From Sternotherus odoratus (lineage: Eukaryota > Chordata > Testudines > Kinosternidae), in contig JAVMKO010000009.1 in assembly GCA_032164245.1 (NCBI GenBank), positions 85,912,712 to 85,976,711 of the forward strand: DNA of 64,000 nt, written 5' to 3'. Both the position numbers and the translations under genes were made by a program. Shown here piece after piece: positions 1-9,739 of this stretch (position 1 is the stretch's first letter; each line of letters begins with the position of its first letter). The notes beneath the pieces were generated by a model. The model did no database searches and was not told the DNA's origin. It worked only from the letters and a program-made list of their open reading frames with translations.

Positions 1-360
1 CCACTGTCCCTGATACTGCCCCCCAGACACAATCCTCTCAACCTAAACAATCTGCTGCCCCCCACAGCACAGCCAATATGACTCCTCAGCTCTAACAACC
101 CACCCACAGCCCCCCAATCCTGACCTACCCTTCCTAATACAGCCCCTCCTACCACACTCCTCTATCCCACACACCACGTCATGCTAGCCCCCCACGCCGA
201 ATCATCCCCATAGCGCCCTTACCCAACTGTCCTTCCAAACCAACACTAACCCACTCACCCCCAGTGACCCCCCCACCCAGCACCCTCAAACCAACACCCA
301 CGGCCCCCCCATTTCTCCTGCCACCTCATCCCTCCCAACCCCCTCCGACCCCACACCAAG
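1..360. repeat. C-rich, G-poor low-complexity sequence
   Basis: The plus strand is strongly C-rich and almost free of G, with many cacc, ccccc and caaccc words and no clear repeat period. It looks like degenerate simple sequence. Open frames that cross it are compositional, and no gene is seen. Confidence 0.4.
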
Positions 361-1023
361 CCCTGTGGCCTGAGGGCTGGGTGCTGGGCCCCTGGCTAAG
401 CTGGGTTCTGGTGGGTCCCTCCTGGGCAGGCGGGAGCCAGGGGGTGCAGCGATTGCATAGGCGGGTTTGGCTGTGTTCTGCTGCAGAGACCTTGGGGCTG
501 GGCACAGGCCCTGTGTCCGAGTTAATCGGTTACAGCCGGTATTTGCCTTTGCAGCGGCCCACGCAGGGTTGGACTTGTTGAAATTCAGTGTCCCCTGGAG
601 GGCCTGGGCCAGGCCCTGGGTGCCGGGCGATGGCTGGCCGTGCAGACCCCACCAGCCCTTGACAGGTGGAGCCGGGAGAGGCTCACGGGCTCGGGGTCCC
701 TGCTGGGAAACGGGTTGCTGCAGACCCCAGGTGTAGTCAGGTCCAGGTCCCCCCACGCTCCCCTGCAGGTGGTCCCGGCCCTGCCTCTTCTGGTGCAGCT
801 CCCCTGGCACAGGGCCGGGGGCATGTGGCTCATGGCTGAGCGGGGAAGGCTAGTGGCAGTCTGGCTGTGGGCCCATCTGACTGGCCCAGGGAGGGGATCC
901 TGCAGAAGGGCAGAGCTGGACACACCTGAGGCTGTTTACCTGGAAGGTGAGCAAGGTGGATGGCGTCAGCCCCACTCCCTGATCGATTGCGAGGGCTGGC
1001 CTCCTGCGGCAGGGGAGGGCCGG

Positions 1024-1104
1024 TATAAAGGGCCCAGCTCTGCTGAATCACTGCCTTGCAAGAGGACAACTGTGCAGTGCCCTGCCTGTCTCTCGGTGCC
1101 AGAG
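1024..1104 (+). promoter_or_regulatory. GJB1: Candidate distal promoter and non-coding first exon of GJB1
   Basis: A TATAAA box lies at 1024-1029. About 25-30 bases further on a transcript start near 1055 is expected, and a strong donor (AGAG|GTGAGT) follows with its GT at 1105-1106. This gives a short non-coding exon that could splice to the GJB1 acceptor at 7529. Mammalian GJB1 is known to use a distal (liver) and a proximal (nerve) promoter, each with its own non-coding first exon joined to one coding exon. The spacing of about 6.4 kb fits the distal one. This is inference from signals only; no RNA evidence is available. Confidence 0.4.
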
Positions 1105-1394
1105 GTGAGTCTGGGGCCCCTTTCCTCAGCCTGTTCCAGAGGCTGGCCCCACTTCCCACCCTCCGGAAGGGGGCCCCAGCGCAGGCTCTGGCTCACAGCT
1201 CTCCAGGCTGCCCCAAGAGCCCTAGACAAGGGGTCCCGGGGGGTAACCTGGGTCTTCTGCCCACCCCCCGAATTCCCCAGACCTGGGGCCAGAGGAGACA
1301 AACCCCCGAACCCTGCTGTTCCCCCACCCTGTGCTCCTTGGGCCGACGGGCCACAGCTGAGCCTTTGGGCTACTCCTGCTGCCAATCCCAGAAC

Positions 1395-1597
1395 GATCCC
1401 CCTCCCAGCGCTGACCCTCGGGGGGCGGGGATCCCCCTCCCAGCGCTGACCCTCGGGGGGCAGGGATCCCCCTCCCAGCGCTGACCCTCGGGGGGCAGGG
1501 ATCCCCCTCCCAGCGCTGACCCTCGGGGGGCAGGGATCCCCCTCCCAGCGCTGACCCTCGGGGGGCAGGGATCCCCCTCCCAGGACCGACCCTCTCG
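1395..1597. repeat. 35-bp GC-rich minisatellite, about six copies
   Basis: The unit starts gatccccctcccagcgctga and repeats at 1395, 1430, 1465, 1500, 1535 and 1570. The first five units are nearly identical and the last is degenerate. Each unit carries a BamHI-like ggatcc. It lies in the putative first intron of GJB1. Because 35 is not a multiple of three, the array keeps several frames open and makes false ORFs on both strands. Confidence 0.9.
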
Positions 1598-3389
1598 TGG
1601 GACAGCTGGGGCCATTTCCCAGCATGCTTCAGTTGCTTTCCAAGCAAAGGCCCGTCCCTCATGCCAAGGGCTGGCCACTGCCCCGTATGGCACCTGGGCT
1701 GGGAGAGGGGGGCACAGACCCCCACCAGGCTGAACGCTGGGGTCTCCTCTTGGGCGCTGGACCATTTCCAGTCAGGTAGCCTGAGTACCCAGCCCCCTGC
1801 ACCTCCCAGCAGGCTCCCAGCAGCACGGCTGGGCCCACGGGGGGGCACAGGGAGGGGGCTGCCCAGAGGCAGCGTCTCGCTCTCAGTTCTGTCAGCCACC
1901 GGCAGAGGCTGGTGCCAGGCTGAGGGACTGATCCTATAATACTGTGTCTGCAGCTCAGATTGATCAAACCAGCCTTAACTCTGACCCCTCAGGGCCTGTC
2001 TCCTCTTTGGCCAGTCACGCCCCTTTGCAGCTAGCCACTGGGCTCTTCTGCAGCACCATTTTCTGCATGATCACAAACATCCCCTCAGGCTGCACATTCT
2101 GCCCTGAAAAGCACCCGCTACTGCCACAGCCTCCTCCGCGGGAACGCCCCACATCCTGGCCAGCTCCCTCCACAGCCATGGAACCAGGTGGGGTCATTGT
2201 GAGGAGGGACTTGGCACTCCCGTGACAAAGAACACCTGCTGCCCCTCCGCACCAAGGCTCTGTCCCTAGACAGAGTCGCCTCTGCTCAGCTAGGTGGGCT
2301 TGGGCGTGAAAGGGACCCTGCGTGGACCCTGCGTGGCTTGTGTCTGGGGGGGGTGAGCTAAGCTACGTTGACACCAGCCAGGTTTATGCTGAACGTCGAG
2401 CACCCAGGCAGGGCCTTGGCCCTTGTGCCTGGTTAAGGAAAGGGGAGATTTTAAGGCTGAGTGACTTTGAACGTGCCCTAGACCCCATGCGATTTCACTG
2501 CACAGGAACAAGGTGGTTCCTTAGAGCTCATCCTTTTCTCGGAGACTCTGGGAGAGGACTGGTCGTGCTCTGCAAAATCCCCCAGTCTCGACCCATCAGA
2601 TCCTTCTCCCATAAACAGAAGCTTAGTGACCAGGGCAGTTAGCTACAAACAAGGGTGGACAGTGTCTCCGGCTCTTTGAGCCCCAGGATTGTCCTGCCCC
2701 CGTGAAATCTACACGAGGGGCCTTGGCTTCGGGGTGCCAGAGCTGTGCCCTCCATGCTGCGTCAGTCAGGGAAAACCAGCGCTGCCGGGGGGAGGCTTCT
2801 GGCGAGCAGAACCATCGCTACAGGGGCGAAGAGCACGCATTACACAACCCGCACTGCACCTTCCTCAGGACACCAGCCACGTAGCACGCCCCCCCCCCCA
2901 ATGGCGCTGCAGCACTTGACCTTCCCCCCCCCCCCCCCGTAAGGGTATCAAAGTCCAAACCAAGCCAGTGTCCTGCCCCGGTGTAAGCTAGACACAGCCT
3001 GATTCCCGAGGGTCTCTGCCTGGGAGCAGAGAGCTCTGCTGTGGCCATGCTGGTGCCTGGGGAAACTCCCAGGGACCTACCGCCATGGAGCGCTGGTCAG
3101 GGCCGGCTCTACCTTTTCTTCTGCTCCAAGCAGGGGGGCGCCATTCCGGGCGCTGACAGGTCGGCCAGCCGGACCCATGACTTCGTCGGACCTGCCGCAG
3201 GCGTGCCACCGAATCCGTGGGAGAGGCCACCTGTCAGCGGCCAGAATGCCGCCCCCGGTCAGTGGCTGCCCCAGGCACGTGCTTGCTGCACTGGGGTCTG
3301 GAGCCAGGCCGGTCTGCACCCCTCCTTGCACCCTCCAAGCCGACTCCTGCAACCGTAGGAAGCTGCCTCTGGGCTCTGCGTGTGAGCGC

Positions 3390-3963
3390 TGTCACGGAGC
3401 GCCCGGGAGATGGTCCTGAACTTGCTCCCTATGAAGCCAGACAGGACTCCGGGTGAAGTGTCCCCTCTCCGTACACAGCCTGTCTCCAAGGCCAGGAGCT
3501 TCACGGGTCCCCACTTCAACCTTCCTGGGTCTGACCTCGGAGCATTCAGCACCTTCTGCCCCTCCGTGTGCTTCCCCCAGCGAGCCCGCCTGGGCGGGGT
3601 TCTGGGGGAGCCCATGGATTCTGCACCCCAAATCCACAGTCAGACGTGACTCTCATCCAGGCAGTAAAACGGAGGTTTATTAGATGACCGGTACCTGGTC
3701 TAACACAGACCATACAGCGAGCGTGAGCCTTCACCTGGATCCATTTTGGGGGGCAGAGAGTGAGATAGCTCCTCTGCCTTCCTTGCTGCCTCCAGCTAGC
3801 TTGAGACCCCCCCAAACTCAAACTCACTCTCTCCAGCTCCTCTCCCCCCCACCCGGCTCAGCCAGGTCAGGTGACCTCCCTTCCCCCTGGGGTCAAGTTA
3901 CAGCTTCAGGTCTGGCCCCTTCACACAATAGCCAGAGGAACAGAGCATTCCGACTCCCTCACA
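3390..3963 (-). mobile_element. Solo LTR (family A), antisense to GJB1
   Basis: Read on the minus strand, the element begins TGTGAGGGAGTCGG and ends CTCCGTGACA. It is flanked by perfect 5-bp duplications, agcgc at 3385-3389 and 3964-3968. A poly(A) signal (tttatt on plus at 3676-3681) sits mid-element, as in an R region. Most of it aligns by eye with the LTRs at 31905, 33621 and 40253. No internal retroviral genes are present, so it is a solo LTR. Confidence 0.85.
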
Positions 3964-5024
3964 AGCGCCCCCAGCGAGGGTCGTCTAGGCAGTGCTGTGT
4001 CAGGACCTGTAGCCCAGAGCCCTGCCATGGGGCTAGGGCCAGCACTGCCCCACAGAGCCTGGGCCTGCTGGAACTGGGTCCTGGCTGGCCTGCAGCCCTG
4101 CTCTTCACGCCGCCCTCCACGAGGTGCATTCCCAGATCTGTCCCCACAAACCGCAGCAACAGCCTGTCCCTGTACGGCGCCTGGGCACGGCCACTGCACC
4201 GCTCCCTCGGGACTGACCCTTCCTCGGACCCACCCAGCTGCCTTTGGACCGCGCTGCTCCAGCCTCTCTCAGGAGCAGGGAGCCCCCAACACTGAGCCCT
4301 GAAACCAGCGCCCAGACCCTGCCCTGCCCCCTGCTCATACAGATCTAGTTCGGAATCCCTGAATTGCAAACACCCGTCCCTGCCCCACTGCTATCAGCGC
4401 CCAGCCCAGCCTTGCCTGCCCCGCCCATTGGTATCGCTGCCCTGGCTCCCTGCCTACCCCCCGCCCCCGCAGCCCAGTTCCCCCCTCCAAGGCTCCTCGA
4501 CCTCCCCCCCTCCCCGGCTCCTCTGCCTGCCTCCACCTCTCCCCGGCTCCCCTCCCCAGCCTTCCACGATGGGGTCACCCTGTGTGTGTAGGGGGCACGT
4601 CCCTCCAGCCCCCCCCTTCCCTGGCAGAGCTACTCTTACAGGCACCTCAGCCCTCCTTCCTCCCTGCCCCCCACTGCTCGCTCACAATTATGGCTACTTA
4701 AAAGCATCCTGGAGTCCCTCCCTGTCCCTGGCTCCACGGCGCACAGCTTGTAAGATCCACGTTTGTGCAGCATCCGGCACGGCCGGGACCATGACGATAA
4801 TACAAAGAAGACTCAGCCTCAGCTCACCCCCCACTCAGAAACCTGGGAGCCTCTCTATAACCTGCCCAGTGCACCTCGGCTGGGCAACAGCTTCCATCTC
4901 ACAAGCCCTGCGCCCAGGGGTTCAAAACCATCCCCCGGGAGGGGGGGGGGGACAACACAGTAAGTGTGTGAGTAATAATTCACTTACCCCCCCCTTCAGT
5001 CAACCCCAGTGGTCCCCTCATTTT

Positions 5025-5535
5025 GTATGTCCATGTGTGGAATGAATTTTGTTCTGTGCACCAGCAGGGTGTGATGTGTGATACACGACCTGGGGCACAT
5101 CACAAAAGTCACGTGGCGGGGTGTGGCCGAGGGGTTCGGGGTGTGGGAGGGAGTTCAGGGCTGGGGCAGGGGGGTTGAAATGCAGGAGGCGGGGTTGAGG
5201 GCTCTGGCTGGGGGGTGCAGGCTCCTGCGTGGTGCCAGGGATTAGGGGTTTGTGAGGGAGCTCAGGGCTGGGGCAGAGGGTTGGGGCTCTGGGGTGGGGC
5301 TGAGGATGAGGGGTTTGGAGATGCAGGATCCCCCCAGCCCTTTCTCGCTGCAACAGCGTGGGGCAGAAGGAGAAGCACCTCTCCGGCCTGGCCTGGGCCG
5401 AGCAGAGGGAGAGGCTCTTCTCCCCTGCTGTGCCAGTCCGTGCTGGGGACGAGGCCTCTCTCCCCACAAAGCCCTGAACCCCTGCGTGGGGCGCAATAGA
5501 CAGCAGTGCCGCCCCGCAGCTCAGAGGGAATTTAG
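5025..5535 (+). repeat. Dispersed GC-rich repeat (family G), copy 1
   Basis: The copy opens with a tgtggaatgaatttt-like stretch, continues through a GTGCACC...AAAAGTCACGTG core into a long ggggttggggct-type G-rich body, and ends with a CAGCTCAGAGGGAATTTAG-like tail. The same order of landmarks is found inverted at about 51605-52070 and direct at 59660-60155. There is no coding potential, and I cannot assign a class. Confidence 0.6.
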
Positions 5536-5540
5536 ATCCC

Positions 5541-5712
5541 TGGGGCCCCGTCCCTTCAGAGAAAGCCCGGGTTGGTCTCTGGGGCCCCGTCCCTTCAGAG
5601 AAAGCCTGGTTCGGTCTCTGGACCCTGGGGCCCCGTCCCTTCAGAGAGCCCAGCTTGGTCTCTGGGGCCCCGTCCCTTCAGAGACAGCCCGGCTTGTTCT
5701 CTGGGCCATGGG
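5541..5712. repeat. About 39-bp minisatellite, four copies
   Basis: Units start tggggccccgtcccttcaga at 5541, 5580 and about 5626, with a further copy near 5660. The spacing is 39 to 46 bases and the spacer varies. It lies just downstream of family G copy 1 and upstream of the proximal GJB1 promoter candidate. It explains the proline- and arginine-rich false frames there. Confidence 0.8.
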
Positions 5713-5989
5713 GACAGTCTCCTCTGCAGTGGGGGCATGAGCTGGCATCACCCTGTGGCAGCGTGAGGCTCTGGCTGTGGTCCCCAGAGCCCATTAGGGG
5801 GCAGTGGAGGGTCCCTGGCCACCGTCCGCATGCCCGGAGGGCAGAGAGCCGGGCTCGTTCTCGTGGGCAAGGTGGGAGCGGGCGCAGGGCTGGGCCCGGC
5901 TGGACTGCAGGACACTGGCACTTTGTTTGGCAGGGGGTAGGCGGAAGTCAGGGCGTTTGATCTGAATTCTACACTGTGTTGCTCCCATA

Positions 5990-6173
5990 AAGGCCTCATT
6001 GTATGTGAATAGTTTATAAAGCAGCATATGACTTCCCAGTGCAGGGCAGCGGCAGATAGAGACGAGGGCAGGCAGCGCGGGGGGCTGAGCCGCACACACG
6101 CCCGCCAGGAGATATGAGAGCTTAGTGGAGACCCTTCCGGGCTGCTCGGACAGGAGACACTCCTCACCACAAG
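5990..6173 (+). promoter_or_regulatory. GJB1: Candidate proximal (nerve-type) promoter and exon 1 of GJB1
   Basis: TTTATAAA lies at 6013-6020. A CATTGT word, a SOX-type core, lies just upstream near 5998. A donor (CACAAG|GTAACG) has its GT at 6174-6175, so a first exon of roughly 6045-6173 could splice to the coding exon at 7530. In mammals the Schwann-cell promoter of GJB1 is close to the coding exon and SOX10-dependent. The assignment rests on position and motifs only. Confidence 0.4.
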
Positions 6174-7541
6174 GTAACGCGCCGCTATGGGGCCCTGACC
6201 CATCTCCTGGCCCTGCTCCTCTGCAGAGCTCTGCGCCGGACTCTGCGGCGCAGGAGGAGCTGACGGGCAGAGGCAGGCGGTGGCTGCAAGTCACGTTCCT
6301 GGGTACGTCTGGGGCTGGCACCCCCAGCAGGGGAATGGACGCTCCCCCACTGGGCTGCTCCCAGTGCTCTGGCAGGGGGCAGGGAGGGGTTGTCGGGGTC
6401 CTGGGGCCATTCTAGTCTGATGGCCTGGGCCACTTGTTCCTTGTTGGGCTTTGGCTAGAGTCTGGGGGAAGGCAGCGGGCAGCGGGCAGAGCCCTTGACT
6501 GCGCCCCCCCCCCATGCTGGGGGACAGCAGCAATCAGCACACATGGCAGGGAACGCTGCACCCCCCCTCCCCCCGCCGCCCTCCCTCACCACTCCTGAGG
6601 GGGAACAGCCGCCCTACAGATCAGCAGTCAGGGCCCATCCCTGTCCTCCAGCCAGCAGGCCCTAAATCACCGTGCTCTGGGGTGGGGGGTGGCACTACTG
6701 CAATTAATATGCAAATGAGCAATCCAATCAGCACAGGTTCCCCAGGCCCCAATGGCTACATGACATTCGATGCAGTCTAAGCTGCAGCCGGTGCTGAGAT
6801 CAGCCGGCTGAAGCTGGAGGGTCAGAGAGCTGGGCCAGGGCAGGGGGTTGGAGCTCGGGAGCCCCAGGAGGAGGAAGGGGATGAGCACAGGAGGTGGATG
6901 TTCCTGTGAAATGACCGGCGGGGAGCGCGACCAATGTGGAGAATGAAAAGCACATTGTTAGTGTGACCCGCACACCCCTGGGGTGGGCTTCTGAACTTGG
7001 AGAGAGAGAAACTGAATCTTCTCTACAGCCTTAGCCAGCCGCCAGGTGGCTTTTAAGCTCAGGCTGTCGAGGCTCCTGCACTAAGCTCCCGAGGCCCCAG
7101 GATTGATTCTGCCTGCTGACCACTGGGGTCTGTCGGCGCTTCGTTAGGTTTCAGAGTGAACAGTTCGGTGAGGGGTCCGGATGAGCTCCCACCTCCCTGT
7201 GCTCGTTTCAGGCTGTCTGCAGACTCTGGCAGACAACATGGTGTTTGTTTCAAAGTGGTGAACATTCTGCAAGCTTCCTTTGTAAGCACGAGGGCTAGAA
7301 ACACAGACCCAGAGTGTGGTTAGTGGTCACTCAATTTGGGTGCCTCACGCAGAGTGGTCGGCCCCACCCCCTCACGTCAACAGAGGAAAGGGCTAAGTAG
7401 GAAGCACGGTGAATGCTGCCCCCAGAGCCTCGCTTGCTTTTGGCCTCTGGTCTCCATTCCTCTCAGCCCACAAGGCCCATCCCCCGTGTCTCTGGGCTGC
7501 TAACGACCTCCCGCTGCTGTCTCTTGCAGGCCTGAGGCACG

Positions 7542-8381
7542 ATGAATTGGGCAGGTCTCTACACAGTGGTGAGTGGCGTGAACCGCCATTCCACGGCCAT
7601 TGGGCGCATCTGGCTCTCTGTCATCTTCATCTTCAGGATCATGGTGCTGGTGGTGGCAGCTGAGAGTGTCTGGGGGGACGAGAAATCGGCCTTCACTTGC
7701 AACACGCAGCAGCCAGGCTGCAACAGCGTCTGCTACGACCACTTCTTCCCCATCTCCCACGTGCGCCTGTGGGCCCTGCAGCTGATCCTGGTCACCACCC
7801 CCGCCCTGCTAGTGGCCATGCACGTGGCGTACCAGCAGCACCAGGAGAAGAAGCTGCTGGTGCTGACGGGACACGGCGACACCAAGCACCTGGAGGAGGT
7901 GAAGAAGCACAAGATGCGCATCTCGGGCTCCCTGTGGTGGACGTACGTCGGCAGCGTGATGTTCCGGCTCCTCTTCGAGGCCGTCTTCATGTACATCTTC
8001 TACATGATCTACCCGGGCTACCAGATGATCCGGCTGGTCAAGTGCGAGGCCTACCCCTGCCCCAACACCGTCGACTGCTTCATCTCCCGGCCCACCGAGA
8101 AGACCATCTTCACCGTCTTCATGCTGACCACCTCTGGCATCTGCATCGTCCTCAACATGGCCGAGCTGGTGTACCTGGTGGTGCGGGCCTGCGCCCGCCG
8201 GGCCCAGCAGGACTCCAACCCCCCAGCAGGGAAGAGCTCCCTGTACGGCCACAAGCTCTCCACCGAGTACAAGCAGAACGAGATCAACCAGCTGCTGACG
8301 GAGCAGGATGGCTCCCTCAAGGACATGCTGCGCCGCAACCCTGGGCTGCAGGAGAAGAGCGACCGCTGCTCCGCCTGCTAG
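7542..8381 (+). CDS. GJB1: Gap junction protein beta-1 (connexin 32)
   Basis: This connexin has 279 residues, close to the 283 of human Cx32. Six subunits form a hemichannel, and docked hemichannels pass ions and small metabolites between cells, notably in liver and myelinating Schwann cells. It starts [20 protein letters not shown]. First-loop cysteines are at 53, 60 and 64 and second-loop cysteines at 168, 173 and 179, the canonical spacing and the human positions. Four hydrophobic spans lie near 22-42, 76-96, 131-153 and 189-211. The tail keeps the [11 protein letters not shown] segment and ends SDRCSAC, the prenylatable end known for Cx32. The whole frame lies in one exon: an acceptor (ctcttgcag) precedes 7530 and the ATG follows 12 bases later. 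I am very sure of the identity. Confidence 0.97.
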   Translation: MNWAGLYTVVSGVNRHSTAIGRIWLSVIFIFRIMVLVVAAESVWGDEKSAFTCNTQQPGCNSVCYDHFFPISHVRLWALQLILVTTPALLVAMHVAYQQHQEKKLLVLTGHGDTKHLEEVKKHKMRISGSLWWTYVGSVMFRLLFEAVFMYIFYMIYPGYQMIRLVKCEAYPCPNTVDCFISRPTEKTIFTVFMLTTSGICIVLNMAELVYLVVRACARRAQQDSNPPAGKSSLYGHKLSTEYKQNEINQLLTEQDGSLKDMLRRNPGLQEKSDRCSAC

Positions 8382-8855
8382 AGGCGCCAGCCCGCTGGGT
8401 GTGGGCCCTGCCACGCGCACAGGGCCCTTACCCCTCAGCTCCACCGGAGCCACGCCACGGGGACAGCTCTGGAGGGAGACGAGCGCTGAGCGGAGCCTGT
8501 TGGTCCCTCACGACTGCCTGCGCTCCGGCCCTCGGACGCTGCCAGCTCGTGCACAGTGTCGTGCCAAGCCCGGCCACGGGCCACGGCCACGCACCCCATC
8601 AGCGATTTCACACCCTGAAACCCGCCAGAAAGGCCAGGGTGGCTGCGGAGCTCTGGGAAGTGGCCTGAATTCATTGTGTGAGGCCCCCCCAAGCCCCACT
8701 GGTCCCCCCATCAGGGGCCCCGTCTCCTGCAGGGAAAGGAGCTGTCCCCACTGGGGGACCCAGCCCCCTGGGCGGCAGAGGACCCCGGGGGGGGGGGGGG
8801 GGTGACAACGGGCGTGTCAGAAGTGTCAGCCATTAAAGCTGCGTTTTCAGGAGCC
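8382..8855 (+). other. GJB1: GJB1 3' untranslated region with poly(A) signal
   Basis: A stop codon at 8379-8381 is followed by about 450 bases without coding potential. An ATTAAA signal lies at 8832-8837, so cleavage is expected near 8850. A run of about 15 G precedes the signal, at 8788-8803. The C-tract minisatellite begins only about 80 bases past the expected cleavage site. Confidence 0.65.
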
Positions 8856-8931
8856 GCCCCCACTCCCTTTGTCACCTGGGGCTGGGTGGAGGCTCAGGAT
8901 CCCTGGGGCGGCGGGACTACCCCCCCTCCCC

Positions 8932-9735
8932 CAAACCTCGCCAGGTCAGCCCGCTGGGCCAGCTCCTTCCTGTCCTGCCCCCCCCCCCAACCTTGCCAGG
9001 TCAGCCCGCTGGGCCAGCTCCTTCCTGTCCTGCCCCCCCCCCCAACCTCGCCAGGTCAGCCCGCTGGGCCAGCTCCTTCCTGTCCTGCCCCCCCCCCCCC
9101 AAACCTCGCCAGGTCAGCCCGCTGGGCCAGCTCCTTCCTGTCCTGCCCCCCCCCCCCAACCTCGCCAGGTCAGCCCGCTGGGCCAGCTCCTTCCTGTCCT
9201 GCCCCCCCCCAAACCTCGCCAGGTCAGCCCGCTGGGCCAGCTCCTTCCTGTCCTGCCCCCCTCCCCAAACCTCGCCAGGTCAGCCCGCTGGGCCAGCTCC
9301 TTCCTGTCCTGCCCCCCCCCAAACCTCGCCAGGTCAGCCCGCTGGGCCAGCTCCTTCCTGTCCTGCCCCCCCCCCAAACCTCGCCAGGTCAGCCCGCTGG
9401 GCCAGCTCCTTCCTGTCCTGCCCCCCCCCAAACCTCGCCAGGTCAGCCCGCTGGGCCAGCTCCTCTCTGTCCTGCCCCCCCCCCCAACCTCGCCAGGTCA
9501 GCCCGCTGGGCCAGCTCCTTCCTGTCCTGCCCCCCCCCCCAAACCTCGCCAGGTCAGCCCGCTGGGCCAGCTCCTCTCTGTCCTGCCCCCCCCCCCCCCC
9601 AACCTCGCCAGGTCAGCCCGCTGGGCCAGCTCCTTCCTGTCCTGCCCCCCCCCCCAACCTCGCCAGGTCAGCCCGCTGGGCCAGCTCCTTCCTGTCCTGC
9701 CCCCCCCCCCAACCTCGCCAGACCAGCCCGCTGGG
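8932..9735. repeat. C-tract minisatellite, about 15 copies of 52-60 bp
   Basis: The unit is aacctcgccaggtcagcccg, then ctgggccagctcc, ttcctgtcctg and a pure C run. Unit starts lie near 8934, 8990, 9044, 9102, 9159, 9211, 9267, 9321, 9376, 9430, 9485, 9541, 9601, 9655 and 9709. The core is nearly invariant; length differences come almost wholly from the C run (about 8-17). The last unit is degenerate. The open frames of 254-479 codons running through it are artefacts of the repeat. Confidence 0.95.
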
Positions 9736-9739
9736 GCCT

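Noticed and set aside
3410..3683. Possible exons with good-looking frames ([12 protein letters not shown] and relatives) found again near 32160, 34063 and 40626
   Set aside because: The similarity among them comes from shared solo LTR sequence; there is no gene.
7697..8668. 323-codon plus frame overlapping GJB1
   Set aside because: It is a +1 shadow of the GJB1 coding sequence with no family match of its own.
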